A stretch of DNA of 64,000 nucleotides from Periplaneta americana (lineage: Eukaryota; Arthropoda; Insecta; Blattodea; Blattidae), in assembly GCF_040183065.1 (NCBI RefSeq), contig NC_091120.1:73634708-73698707 (forward strand). The letters are read 5' to 3'. Below, piece after piece: positions 54,561 through 64,000 of the stretch (positions within the stretch are counted from its first letter, which is position 1; every line of letters starts with the position of its first letter). The notes under the pieces are model-generated. The model was not told the origin of the DNA, did not search any database, and saw nothing but the letters and a program-made list of their open reading frames with translations. The position numbers and the translations under genes are program-made.

Positions 54561-56221
54561 TAAACTAGATTAGAAGTTGTGTAATAACCATAATTGATTT
54601 TTATCGTCTATTTATTATGGAAATTTAAAGTTACATTATATCAATATATATATATATATATATATGAATATTAAACATGTGTGAATGTTAAACATTTGAT
54701 GGTACCACTGACAGCAGATTCAGATTTTTAAATACTGTTCAATTTGTACCTCCGTGTATTTCTAAAAACAAAATTCAAAGTGGAGTTGTTTGCTCTAGCC
54801 TGCCCTCACAATTATACATAACTACAGATGTGGACAAATTATGAGACTAAATATAATTATTTGCATACTTTGGTCTATTTATTTTTAAAATGGAATACAT
54901 AGTTCATGATCTGTGATAAAAAATATTAATATTTTGTATGGATTTCTGTTGTCTTTGTGAGAATTTCAAGTCTCTTTCGAATAGTGTGTATAATATTACT
55001 GCAAGATTTCTGAATTTAAGTATCTCAGTGCCAAATAGGTATTGTGTTATTATTCTATGAGCCCAACTTGAGTAGTAATATTGAATTTTTTTAATCTCTT
55101 CTTGACACAAAGTCGGACATTATCTAGTGAGATTACTGTGGATAAAAATCAAGCAGCCTAACAGTAATGTAATACATAACTGCTTCATAAAATGTATGTT
55201 ATATCAATTTCGTCAGAAAACTTAAAAATACGTTTTAAATATGAAATATGAAAACGACAATATTTAAATTTCCTTGCAGTTGGTTGACTACATTTTAAAA
55301 TAAGATCGAAAGTTCTTAACCAAAGTACTATCAATTTTCTTATCTACAGCGACTGTACTACAGCACAGTCTAGTATAGCTTCGTGACTATATATATACTA
55401 GACTGTGACTACAGCTTCTACTCACTAATGCTTGATCCATTTTTTCATTCTCTATGGAATTCGCTTTCATTGCTCAACACATAACAATGCAGTCTTCAAC
55501 AATGCAGATGACATATTGAACCGCCATCATGATTTTTAATTTCAATTAAAGCAAGCAAAGATAGCGTTTTATGGAGAGTATATGTATTGAGGAGCTCGGT
55601 TCGATACCCATGGGACAACCAGGATGAACCTCTTCCCACTGAGGTGAGCTTTTTAAGTTATTCTATGTTTCTTGCTTGAAAACTGCAACAATAAGTAGGG
55701 AATAAAAAAAATTTACGTTTTGTAGCGTCAATGGCGATTCTAGGGATAAATGTGCATATTGTGGGCTGATAATTACGCCTCAATTGGACAGGCACATTTA
55801 AAAACACTACCGAACGTGCGAAGCAATTAAAAAATTACTGTGGACAATGAAGTTTTGTGGTTTTGATACATTAAACTTTTTTTATGGCCATCCTTCCTTA
55901 CCAATAAATACAACAGAAATAGTATAATGCAGCACTTCTGAAAGTTCGGAATTCTGTGAATCATAAATTGTATTTAAATGGTATTTTAAATTTGGAGAAT
56001 ACTGAAAAATATGTACAAAAGTCACGAAAATACGAATCAATAAAAATATGAAACATCACCAATAATAATTATTATGATATAATCGTAATATTACAGTATA
56101 TATATTAATTATTATATTTCATTTTTATTAATACTATTAAAGATCTAAAAAGAAATATAACATTTATCAGTTTCATATCTGGATTCTGTGTTTATTTGTC
56201 TATGAAAACAAATTACATTAT

Positions 56222-56267
<46 letters not shown>

Positions 56268-56981
56268 ACACATTTATTGAAGTGGGTTTAACTGTAGAAT
56301 TGAAACTATGTTAATAATGCACATATATTGTCAAAAACTTGCATTTTCATTTAGTGTACATGTATATCTTAATATTTACATAAAATACAGAAAATAATAA
56401 TTCTAACAATAATGAAACTTGAAAATCCTCTCATACCACACATGAGACTGTTATCAGATTTGCGTTGCGTTAATTCATGATCAAATGAAAGTGAGAAATG
56501 TATTAATATTACAAATGAATAGCACACTTTAGAAAGGAACTAAGTCAAAATTTGCTAGTTTTCAGGAGAGCAAAGAAACTTATTTTCATGAATAGGCTAA
56601 ATACGAGTGTACCAGTCCCGTACTATAGGCCTAAATATCAACTTGATGTTAGAGATACAGAGAAAGGTTCTAAGTTCCTTTCTTTGCAAATCAATATTTT
56701 GACCATGCTAGAACAAACTTTATGAAGTAATTACATAAAAATATAATTATTTGGTCCAGGCAGCATCCGTTCTTTTACAAGAATAAATCCTTCAACATGT
56801 TTCTGAATTGAACTTGTATCTAAATAATAAAATACGATAATTTTAGTCAGTGGAGCATATTCCTTTAACATGTTTCTAAATCAAACTTGGATACTATCCT
56901 TAATAAATCACTCCAAACCAATTTCAATAGCGTGGATTGTGTAACCTATTAAGATAATTTTTTGTGTTGAACCAATTATGC

Positions 56982-57034
<53 letters not shown>
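54561..57034. other. No gene; microsatellites and a small hairpin
   Basis: (AT)n at about 54643-54666; (ACT)n(GCT)n at 56221-56268; (AAT)n at 56984-57032. A 14-bp perfect inverted pair, cacagtctagtata at 55364 and tatactagactgtg at 55394, could form a hairpin. Otherwise AT-rich and unassigned. Confidence 0.55.
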
Positions 57035-57256
57035 GTAGACCTGGGTAGCGCAGTCAGTATAGCGCTGGCCTTCTGTGCTCGAGGTTGTGGGTTCGATCCC
57101 GGTCCAGGTCGATGGCATTTAAGTGTGCTTAAATGCGACACGCTCATGTCAGATTTACTGGCATGTAAAAGAACTCCTGCGGGACAAAATTCCAGCACAC
57201 TAGCGATGCTGATATAACCTCGGCATTTGCGAGCGTCGTTAAATAAACCATAATTT
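57035..57256 (+). mobile_element. tRNA-derived SINE, sixth family
   Basis: The head GACCTGGGTAGCGCAGTCAG has a good A box (GGTAGCGCAGTCAG), GTGGGTTCGATCCCGGTCC holds the B box GGTTCGATCCC, and CCAGGTC closes the acceptor stem with GACCTGG. The body (gcatttaagtgtgcttaaat, aaagaactcctgcgggac, gtcgttaaataaacca) ends in (AAT)n at 57257. It lies in an AAT microsatellite, so its TSD is hidden. A truncated relative is at 26653-26790. Confidence 0.88.
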
Positions 57257-57929
57257 AATAATAATAATAATAATAATAATAAAAAGCAAAATAAAAATGG
57301 ACTAAGTCTTCAGAATTCCAAGTTTGTAGAATTGCAATGGAAAAAGTTTGAGAAACACTAGTATAATGTATTACATTAGGTTTATAGTTATTATTAAGGC
57401 ACTCCGGCCCATTATATAACGTCATTGCTCCAGACAGCTGAAAATGGTGAAATTTTCAATTTTTTTTTTTTATTTTATGGATTCATGTTCTTGAAACTCC
57501 TCTTTTGAATGATATGTGTGTTTTCCCATTCTAAATAGTTTTAATAATCGTTTAAACAAAACGTTATATGGGCATGCCTGTCTGGTTTTTGACATTTCAC
57601 AGATTTGAACTGTTACATATTTGAATAGCCCGCTTATGCAGGGATTTCTTTAGAATTTTTATAGTAGTAACGTGGAATGCGCACAAATGTGCAGATTGTA
57701 TAGTTATTGTGCGGTTATTCTTTGCTGTAGTCTTTCAGAGACCTTGTACTGTTGGGACATACAGTGAAATGGTAGCGGCTACTATGTTTCTAGCACAGAT
57801 TGCACACACACTGTTCTGTTGGCTCTTGGAATCTTGGCATTGTGCATAGCTTGTGGTGGAATCCGTGGACTGTTAGTCTTATCAGGGCACTGTGCAGCTC
57901 GCAGTTTGGTCCTGTCCAATTTCTATATA

Positions 57930-58148
57930 TCATGGCATCCTTGCGAAGAACTCCTGTGAGATCTCTTCTCTTTTCTTTCTTCGTTCGAGTAGGAGCTCTT
58001 CTGCTCGTTCTGAAGATGGCAGGAGTAGTTGTGTTCGAACATCCTCGATGAAGAAGGTTTCCCGGGCAAGGTCATAAGCTAGTCGTGATGGTGTATATAT
58101 TGATATTTCCAGAGCTGTCTTTAGAAATCTGGCTTTAACTGCTTCCAA
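57930..58148 (-). pseudogene. C-terminal region of the 57650-60375 LINE
   Basis: Encodes MEAVKARFLKTALEISIYTP, SRLAYDLARETFFIEDVRTQ and a Glu/Arg-rich helix (ERAEELLLERRKKREEISQE). It follows the RT after a frameshift near 58150. Downstream, to about 57700, frames with stops contain CTV and CAICA-type cysteines that could be a decayed zinc knuckle. Confidence 0.7.
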
Positions 58149-58189
58149 GTTTTCCAGAGCTTTTTTGGATGAATATGGTCAAATTAGAT

Positions 58190-59387
58190 TTATGCTGTAT
58201 TGAGAATCGGGGATATTTTTGCTCTGAAAAAAGTCATTGCAGTATCCAGCGACAGTTTCTGTAGCTGTCTTACCTCGTAAATAGCTTTCGTTGCTGTTGT
58301 TGCCCTTTCCTTTGCATGTATGTTGAAGCATGTTCCGCTTGTCTGGAAAGTTTCCCCAAGGTATTTGAAGCTGTTCACAATCTGCAATTTTTTCCCATTG
58401 AGTATAATAGATTCACTTCCTGCTATTTGCCCTCTTTTTCTGAACACCATCTGCACGGTCTTTGTTTCGTTGACTTCCAGGCTGTTGATGTGTGCCCATT
58501 CACTCAGGGTGTCCAGTGCCACTTGTAGTTCGTTTTTATCTCTTGATCCTAGTATCATGTTGTCGGCATAGGTACATGTACAGTGAGGCTGGCGTTTCTT
58601 GCAGTGCTTTGGCGATATCAGATGTGAGTATGTTGAACAGGAGAGGGCTGAGGGGGTCCCCATGTAGAACACCGTTCATCTGAGTTATTTCTCTTGATGT
58701 TGTTATAGAATCACTTATATGAACTTTGTTTTCTGTCAGAATATTTCTGATTAGGATCATACTGGGTTCGTCATTTCCTGTGAATTTTTCGAGTTTCCTT
58801 ACAAGGATTTTTCTGTCGACAAAATTGAATGCCTTCTTGTAAGCTACGAACACAGCGTATAGTTTTCGTTTTGGTCTCCTTATGGCACTTGTTATGTCGT
58901 CTATAAGGTTCCTGATTGCGTGTAAAGTCGACCTGCCTTTGTGGAAGCCGAGTTGCTGGTCTGGAATTTGATGGCCGATTTGTTCTGTCAGTCTTTCCGT
59001 TAGAATCTTTGTGAAGAACTTGAAGATGGTGTTCTCTAGGGCAATGCCTCGATATGAGTCAACACTATCGGTGGGTCCTTTTCCCTTGTACAACAACTTT
59101 ATTTGCGAGATCTTCCACTGGTCGGAGATGTTTCCCATTTCTAGGCATTTGTTGAAGATTTTTGACCATAGATTCGTCATTAACATGCTGGTGTCCTGTA
59201 TGTGCTCATTGAATAATTTGTCAAGGCCGGCAGCCTTGCGTTTCTTTAAGGCTGTTATCGTTTTTGTTACTATCTCTTCTGAGATTCTATTATACTCTTT
59301 ACTCGACTTGTTTAAGGCTCTTGTTAGGGGTGGAATTCGTCCAGTTCTGTTGAGGATGCTTTCAAAGTGCTCTTCCCATTTTTCCAT
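58190..59387 (-). pseudogene. RT of the 57650-60375 LINE (catalytic residues changed)
   Basis: The frame 59387-58536 has MEKWEEHFESILNRTGRIPP, KKRKAAGLDKLFNEHIQDTS, LLYKGKGPTDSVDSYRGIAL and GFHKGRSTLHAIRNLIDDIT. Motif A reads FVAYKKAFNFVDR, so the catalytic Asp is Ala. Motif B is GVLHGDPLSPLLFNIL. A frameshift near 58560 leads to 58672-58190, with motif C TYADNMILGSRD (YADN, not YADD), SLEVNETKTVQMVFRKRGQI and FKYLGETFQTSGTCFNIHAK. Inactive. Confidence 0.85.
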
Positions 59388-59398
59388 TGGTATCGTAT

Positions 59399-60166
59399 TC
59401 AGTATCTTTTTGTTTCAATGGGGTCCACCTTTGGCTCCTCGGCTTCTTTTCTTCCTCTCTCTTTTTTTAAGTATTCATTTTTTCTCGGCTTGATCATATT
59501 CTTGTATTCCTTTCGAACCTTGGAATATTCTTTCATGTGTTCAGATGTTTGACTTGTCTTCATGGCGTGGAGAAGTTCTAGTACTCTCTTGCACTTCTGG
59601 TAGCAATCGTGGTTGAACCACATCTTCCCCTGTTTGATGTTTGATGACACAATTACTTCTTTGATGACGTTTATTAATATTTCTACTGCCTCGTTTATGT
59701 TACCATCTTGTATTAGAGTTTCGGCTGTTTCCATCCTTTTGGTAGAAAGCTTTTGCGGGTCTATTTTTCTCGAGTTGGTGGTCTTTTGCTCGTCTTTCCT
59801 GTTGTATCCCCTGTCTTCATTGAAGGGGAATTCCGTGGTAATGGGAAGGTGTTTCCTGAGTGGGGTTGTTCCAGATTTCCACTTCCCTGTCTGCTTTCCA
59901 TGACTGATGTTTCCTCGGTAGAAAACGAGGTCGATTGTGCTACATCCATTTGGTGCAAAGTAGATTTTCGTTTTTGCCTCGTTTATAAGTATGAAACCTT
60001 CTTCTTCTAGGCATTTCAAGACTTCTTTTGTTTTGAGTTTCAGTTGGTCAAGTCTGCAGTTTAAATCGCCCACTATCAGCACAGGCTTGTCATGGCGCAT
60101 TTGTGATATTGCGGTTAGTAATTTTGCTATGATGTTTGCTGGGTCTTCTTGGGACCTGCAATACAT
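59399..60166 (-). pseudogene. Endonuclease C-terminal part of the 57650-60375 LINE
   Basis: Open for 255 codons: MYCRSQEDPANIIAKLLTAI, VLIVGDLNCRLDQLKLKTKE (catalytic Asp/Asn block), NGCSTIDLVFYRGNISHGKQ, RKHLPITTEF, then a basic linker with MWFNHDCYQKCKRV. The terminal HLPI replaces the usual SDH. Joined upstream by a frameshift near 60170 to the earlier endonuclease part (60296-60090 in another frame). Confidence 0.8.
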
Positions 60167-60375
60167 TCCTGCTATATATAAACTCGTCTCTAGGAAGATC
60201 AGGTTTTCTTGTGTGTGTATTTACTATTCTACCAATGTTTGGTTTATAATAACATGATACACTGCCCTTGGGTCTTCCTGTTCCTTGTGTAGCCAAGGCA
60301 TGTATGCTATAGTAACCTGATATTTCGGCAGGTCCTGTGGTGAAGGTTTCTGTGAGTATGTTTACGTCAAGAGTG

Positions 60376-61699
60376 CTGCATTGGAGTTAAATCACTCACT
60401 TTCACTCGGTCGAATGTTGCACCCTCGAGTGAGATAAGATCGGTCGTGATATGCTCGTAATAAATAGAAGCACAGTACAAGGTCATCTCACCAACATGTC
60501 TTATCTTGTATGGAAGGCGACGGATAAGATATGCATATGTTTTGCTCACACGGTAAAAATAAGTCTTTATGTTCTGCGTTTATGATAAACTTTTAATGGA
60601 ATGGTCTAATGGAACGTACCAAAACAGTAACACAAAGTTATAAATAAAATAGTATGAAAAACTTTGATATACAGTTATTATTGCTAATTAAGAATTATTC
60701 ACTATATGATTTACCACATATATATAATATGATAGGTCCATACATAGTGTTCCACCTATATACTGCGACAATGTAGAAACGTTTTAAAAAATATTATTGA
60801 TATAGCAGTAGATTAATAACACTATTAGTACAGAGATAACGTCACAGAAAATATAATAAAACGAATACTCATGCTGCACAACTGTTACAGACGCAAAGAT
60901 TGATACACTAATTATTAGAGATTATTATTATTACTAGAAAACTTGATACGGTTCTTGCATTATCCGTTTATAATAATTACATTTACATCCAATAACATCT
61001 ATTAGATGTGGCAAAAGCAAAATCACTCCTGTGTAGAAAAAAAAAAGTTTACCTACAACATTTATATTACATTTTAAAGCAAGTTTTGTAGTTGTACTAT
61101 GGAGAGGTTAGTTAAACATTGCAAAGTTTTGAAATGATAAACATCTATGATGTTACTACACAGTTCATCACTGTAATAAGAATGAATGTATAATGCTCGG
61201 CTTATACTGTTCGAGGATTTATCGCTTGCGACAATTTTACCCATCATGCATGTGCACTACCTATCGGATTATGCTATGAACTTCTTGGCGCTCGAGCAAA
61301 AACATTCGATGCAGACCTCTGATTTATGTCGTGTGTCTCCAGCAGGTTATCCAGTGCTAAGTTCAGTACCTGCCTATGTTTTTAACCCTTCCACATTTCA
61401 TAAGAGCATAGTCCAGAAGTCCTTTCCTGTTGTTTCTGTGAGGGTCTGTCCGATCGTTTTCTTTATTTCTTTCTTTCTTTCTTCTTCTTCTTCTTCTTCT
61501 TCCGGTTTCATGACTGCTGATGCCATCTTCCAGAAACCAAACGCCATCCTCTCTATCCATCCACTGCTCTGGAAATCGCACTGCTCTACCGAAATCGAAA
61601 TGGTTTCATCATGCAGAAGGATCAAATATAGTGTGTCTCTCTTCAAGGGGTACGCCCACTTTGAATGCTTTACTGGTGCCTCTTGTCTCAAATACAAAA
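60376..61699. other. Kolobok interior, mostly unassigned
   Basis: Between the LINE and the transposase remnant. Contains a (TTC)n stretch at about 61465-61502. The N-terminal part of the Kolobok transposase would be expected here on the plus strand, but only non-matching AT-rich sequence is visible, so it is deleted or replaced by unknown repeats. Confidence 0.4.
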
Positions 61700-62390
61700 T
61701 TACTATGGTTTTGGCTATAAGGCAGAACATCCATAGTGTTGAGGCAATGAAAACTGCAGTGTGGTGTATTTTATTTCACATGTCTTCGAGTGACAAAAGT
61801 CCAAATCATGAACTATGTCCTAAAGGTGGTGACTCTTGGTGTAAATACCAAAAGCCAAAGAATCTGGCCAACCTTTCAGTCACAAAAACAGTTTACCTTG
61901 TGCAATAGTAGAAGAAATCAAGTCAATATCCTGTGAAGTGCCGCCCCACCGACAAATATATACATACATATACAAGTCAATATTCAAAGATCTTACAAAT
62001 ACTGAGCTTTTGAAAAATGCCTCCACGATCAGATACAGAATCCAAATGAGTGTGTCAACACTATCATATGGGCACAACTACCAAAGAGACAGTGTTTGTT
62101 TCAATCAGTGCACTTCACTTTCGAGTGTATGATACTGTGATTACATTCATTGATGGCAACGTGTAGATGTAAAGTATTACAGAGCTTGTTGAAAACCATC
62201 GGACTCTGTGCAGTGAAAGGCATGTACAAGATGGACAAAGAAAGACTTGGAGCTGGTGATTAGTATGCAAGGGACATTGAAATGAAGACTAGACAGCACA
62301 GAAGATCTGCATAAAGAAAACTAGTGGATGATCTGGAAGAGGAAGCTGACAATCTATCATATGGACCAGGAATGTATTGAGAAACTTCAG
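61700..62390 (+). pseudogene. Kolobok transposase C-terminal remnant
   Basis: Plus strand: NIHSVEAMKTAVWCILFHMS, SSDKSPNHELCPKGGDSWCK, YQK, then after a stop and shift YKSIFKDLTNTELLKNASTI and RYRIQMSVSTLSYGH. Further frames give FECMILSLHSLMATC and the C-terminal LVDDLEEEADNLSYGPGMY. The F[HF]..S.D...NH..CP.G.DSWCKYQ block and the P-IF.DL...LL.KC segment correspond to those in the transposase at 12938-13351. Decayed in several places. Confidence 0.75.
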
Positions 62391-62619
62391 CGGCCATTTC
62401 CCGTAAGTTGTGTTTTTTTCTATAAATTGTACTTTTTTTTCAGGTTGTACTGGTAAAAATTAGTTCAGATTTTGAGATTACGTCAGTAATTTAACACGAG
62501 CTTTTTGTGATTTTCAATTTTTTATATGAGTTATAGCTAAAAAATATGATGAAAAATGTTGTTGACAAGATGCCTGAAGAGAGAAAATAATTAATCAGTA
62601 TATTACAAGGTGATTCGTT

Positions 62620-63240
62620 TGGGTGTGGTTAAAATAAAACAACCGTAAAACATTTACTACTGAACTTTATTTGTTGAAACTTTGTGCACACAACACTGAA
62701 AGATGGGAGATTCCTCAGAGCTCAACATGACCCCCATTGCACACCCTGCACAACTCATAACGGTGATGTAATTCAGCCCATGTCCGTTGTAACATAAGAG
62801 GGGTGATTTGTTGAAAAGCTTGAGTAATTTTTACTCTCAGATCATCAATGTTCCTGGGTTTCTGTGAATAGACAATGTCTTTAACAAAACCCCACACGAA
62901 GAAGTCAAGAGGGGTTAGATCTGTGGAATTTGGAGACCAAGCCAAGAGATAGCTGGTTCTCTTATTGGGTTTCGCCTGCGATCTCTTGCATGTTTTTTTA
63001 ACACAGAACCTCTTTTTACAAATATTCGATACAACAACATTATGGAATCATATTTAGGTATATTATGCACACCATACTCAAATCGAAATTCCCTTTGACC
63101 TCTTTTAACACACTCAAATTTAGCATACCAAAGAACACATTGTGCCTCCTGTTGATTCTTAGTAGCCATTTTAATCATCTACGATTTTCATTTGTCCTTT
63201 CAGATTATGCATTGTTGATTGTCATATATGGAAACTCCCA
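62620..63240 (-). mobile_element. Mariner-like (DUF4817-type) element with core deleted
   Basis: The frame 63178-62915 has an N-terminal helix-turn-helix: KNQQEAQCVLWYAKFECVKR, GQREFRFEYGVHNIPKYDSI, RIFVKRGSVLKKHARDRRR. It then runs straight, with a frame change, into the C-terminal block YLLAWSPNSTDLTPLDFFVW, GFVKDIVYSQKPRNIDDLRV and WAELHHRYELCRVCNGGHVE. The catalytic domain between them is missing, apart from the region around the last Asp. Intact relatives have PPRSPDLTPLDFFLWG. The exact ends are not resolved. Confidence 0.78.
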
Positions 63241-63490
63241 TCTTTTAATCATAATATAACCAGGAAGAAATTTTTCCTACCATCATAATAGTTTTATAAT
63301 GATAAATTAATATTATCCATATCCAAATGGATCAGACTGTATATGACATAATTTGAAAAGTCCATGTTAAATTGCTCACAAGTGTCCCAAGAACAAATCC
63401 ACAAAATTTCATAGTTCTACTCCAAGCAAATCCTGAGAAAACATACACTTCAACATTGGTAGGTAAATAGGGCGTGCCAGAGTGCCTTAA

Positions 63491-64000
63491 ATCTAATTCA
63501 GATTCAAGTAACTGTTACGAAAATCTTAATATATCTGTAATTTAACAGGAATATATTGTACGAATGAAAAATTGCTTGACATGAATTCATCTTTCTTTTT
63601 TGCTGCTCCTATTATCGAAGCGCTCTCAGTGTTGACAGAAATTGAAATATATTGAATCCCATAATTGCTTGTATCTGACTTGATCTGATCACTTGTTTGG
63701 GTCCTGTAGCTCATCATCGATTAATTTTGCCTTAATATCATCTCCATTTCACCATTTCATTTGACACTGAGTGATCTCATTAAATAACAGACTTACAAGT
63801 TGCCAGAAAGGAAAAAAAAGTGCATACATTTTATCTTTCCACATTCGAATGTGGAAAGCTGCATTGTGTGTACTGCATTGTCGACATTGCCTCCAAGAGC
63901 ATGGAGAGAAAAGATACATGCACATATAATGTATCAACTGGAGTGTAATCAAACTCACATTCCCAGCACACGAGTCCCTTTCCCTACCCCATCTATACCG
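63491..64000. other. No recognised feature
   Basis: AT-rich sequence after the Kolobok TTAA; only short frames, none recognisable. A local inverted pair, ctttccacattcgaatgtgg at about 63833-63856, forms a small palindrome. Confidence 0.4.

Larger units (their letters stand above)
57650..60375 (-). mobile_element. Non-LTR retrotransposon with AP endonuclease and RT, inside the Kolobok
   Basis: Minus strand from about 60375: VNILTETFTTGPAEISGYYS (endonuclease middle), GDLNCRLDQ, FAPNGCSTIDLVFYRGN, a linker with WFNHDCYQKCKRVLELLH, RT and a C-terminal tail (AVKARFLKTALEISIYTPSR, LAYDLARETFFIEDVRTQLL) with Cys residues near 57780. It is 5'-truncated and fragmented by frameshifts. I do not recognise the clade with certainty. 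No TSD was located; the 3' end is approximate. Confidence 0.78.
57398..63486 (+). mobile_element. Kolobok-type element (6.1 kb) with nested LINE and mariner derivative
   Basis: TTAA at 57394-57397 and 63487-63490 flanks inverted ends: left GGCACTCCGGCCC and right (reverse complement) GGCACTCTGGCAC. The interior contains a plus-strand Kolobok transposase remnant (about 61700-62390), which supports the assignment independently of the ends. A minus-strand LINE (about 57650-60375) and a mariner derivative (about 62620-63240) are inserted in it. The termini differ from the Kolobok at 12342, so these are two families. Confidence 0.7.

Noticed and set aside
56221-57032. CRISPR-like or other structured array
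   Set aside because: These are simple trinucleotide microsatellites without spacers.
61186-61908. 240-residue host gene
   Set aside because: Only its last 70 residues are meaningful, and these match the Kolobok transposase; the rest is a low-complexity, Ser-rich chance frame over a TTC repeat.

Overview
This window reads as a repeat-rich piece of a large animal genome, almost certainly an arthropod and probably an insect. A cockroach or termite is my best guess, but that is inference from the transposon mix only. It is AT-rich, lacks operon-like gene packing, and carries microsatellites, tRNA-derived SINEs, several non-LTR retrotransposon (LINE) lineages, and DNA transposons of the hAT, Kolobok, Tc1/mariner and pogo types plus a family with a D.CGGQN motif. 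Every long reading frame belongs to a mobile element. The only host-gene sequence I recognise is two exons of a VPS52-like gene (25508-25685 and 30577-30802, + strand) separated by a 4.9 kb intron packed with repeats.

Layout. 0.7-4.3 kb: an I-like LINE with endonuclease, RT and RNase H on the minus strand, bounded by an 11-bp target-site duplication (TSD). 4.7-7.4 kb: LINE debris, two SINEs and a MITE. 7.4-9.6 kb: a plus-strand I-like LINE split by an antisense piece of an RTE-like LINE. 10.0-10.8 kb: a dispersed repeat (R1). 11.6-15.1 kb: three SINE copies and a 2.5 kb Kolobok transposon. 16.8-20.7 kb: a second, inverted R1 copy, broken by an I-like LINE that is itself broken by a hAT element. 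20.8-22.4 kb and 27.6-28.3 kb: two relics of a Sola/DUF7869-like transposase. 22.6-27.2 kb: hAT relics and one SINE. 28.9-32.1 kb: SINEs and a mariner-like fold-back element. 32.4-38.4 kb: a full-length RTE-like LINE (X) with a second one (Y) inserted in it. 38.5-41.3 kb: three more LINE fragments. 42.1-45.6 kb: a pogo-like MITE, a 585-bp inverted-repeat element and two SINEs tail-to-tail. 46.7-51.8 kb: an I-like LINE and two extremely short LINE insertions (44 and 76 bp). 53.7-54.6 kb: an R1/LOA-like RNase H fragment. 57.0-57.3 kb: a SINE. 57.4-63.5 kb: a 6.1 kb Kolobok-type element with TTAA flanks that contains a LINE and a mariner derivative.

Functionally this is a layered archive of transposition, not a pathway. 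Target-site duplications let the order of insertion be read at several places. All transposase and RT reading frames except short stretches are broken, so few if any copies look autonomous. I found no convincing new multi-gene system. The most unusual signals are a 184-bp patch of LINE X copied into LINE Y, the 44-bp and 76-bp LINE insertions, an RTE fragment lacking both ends that forms a 480-codon chimeric frame, and the damaged VPS52-like last exon.
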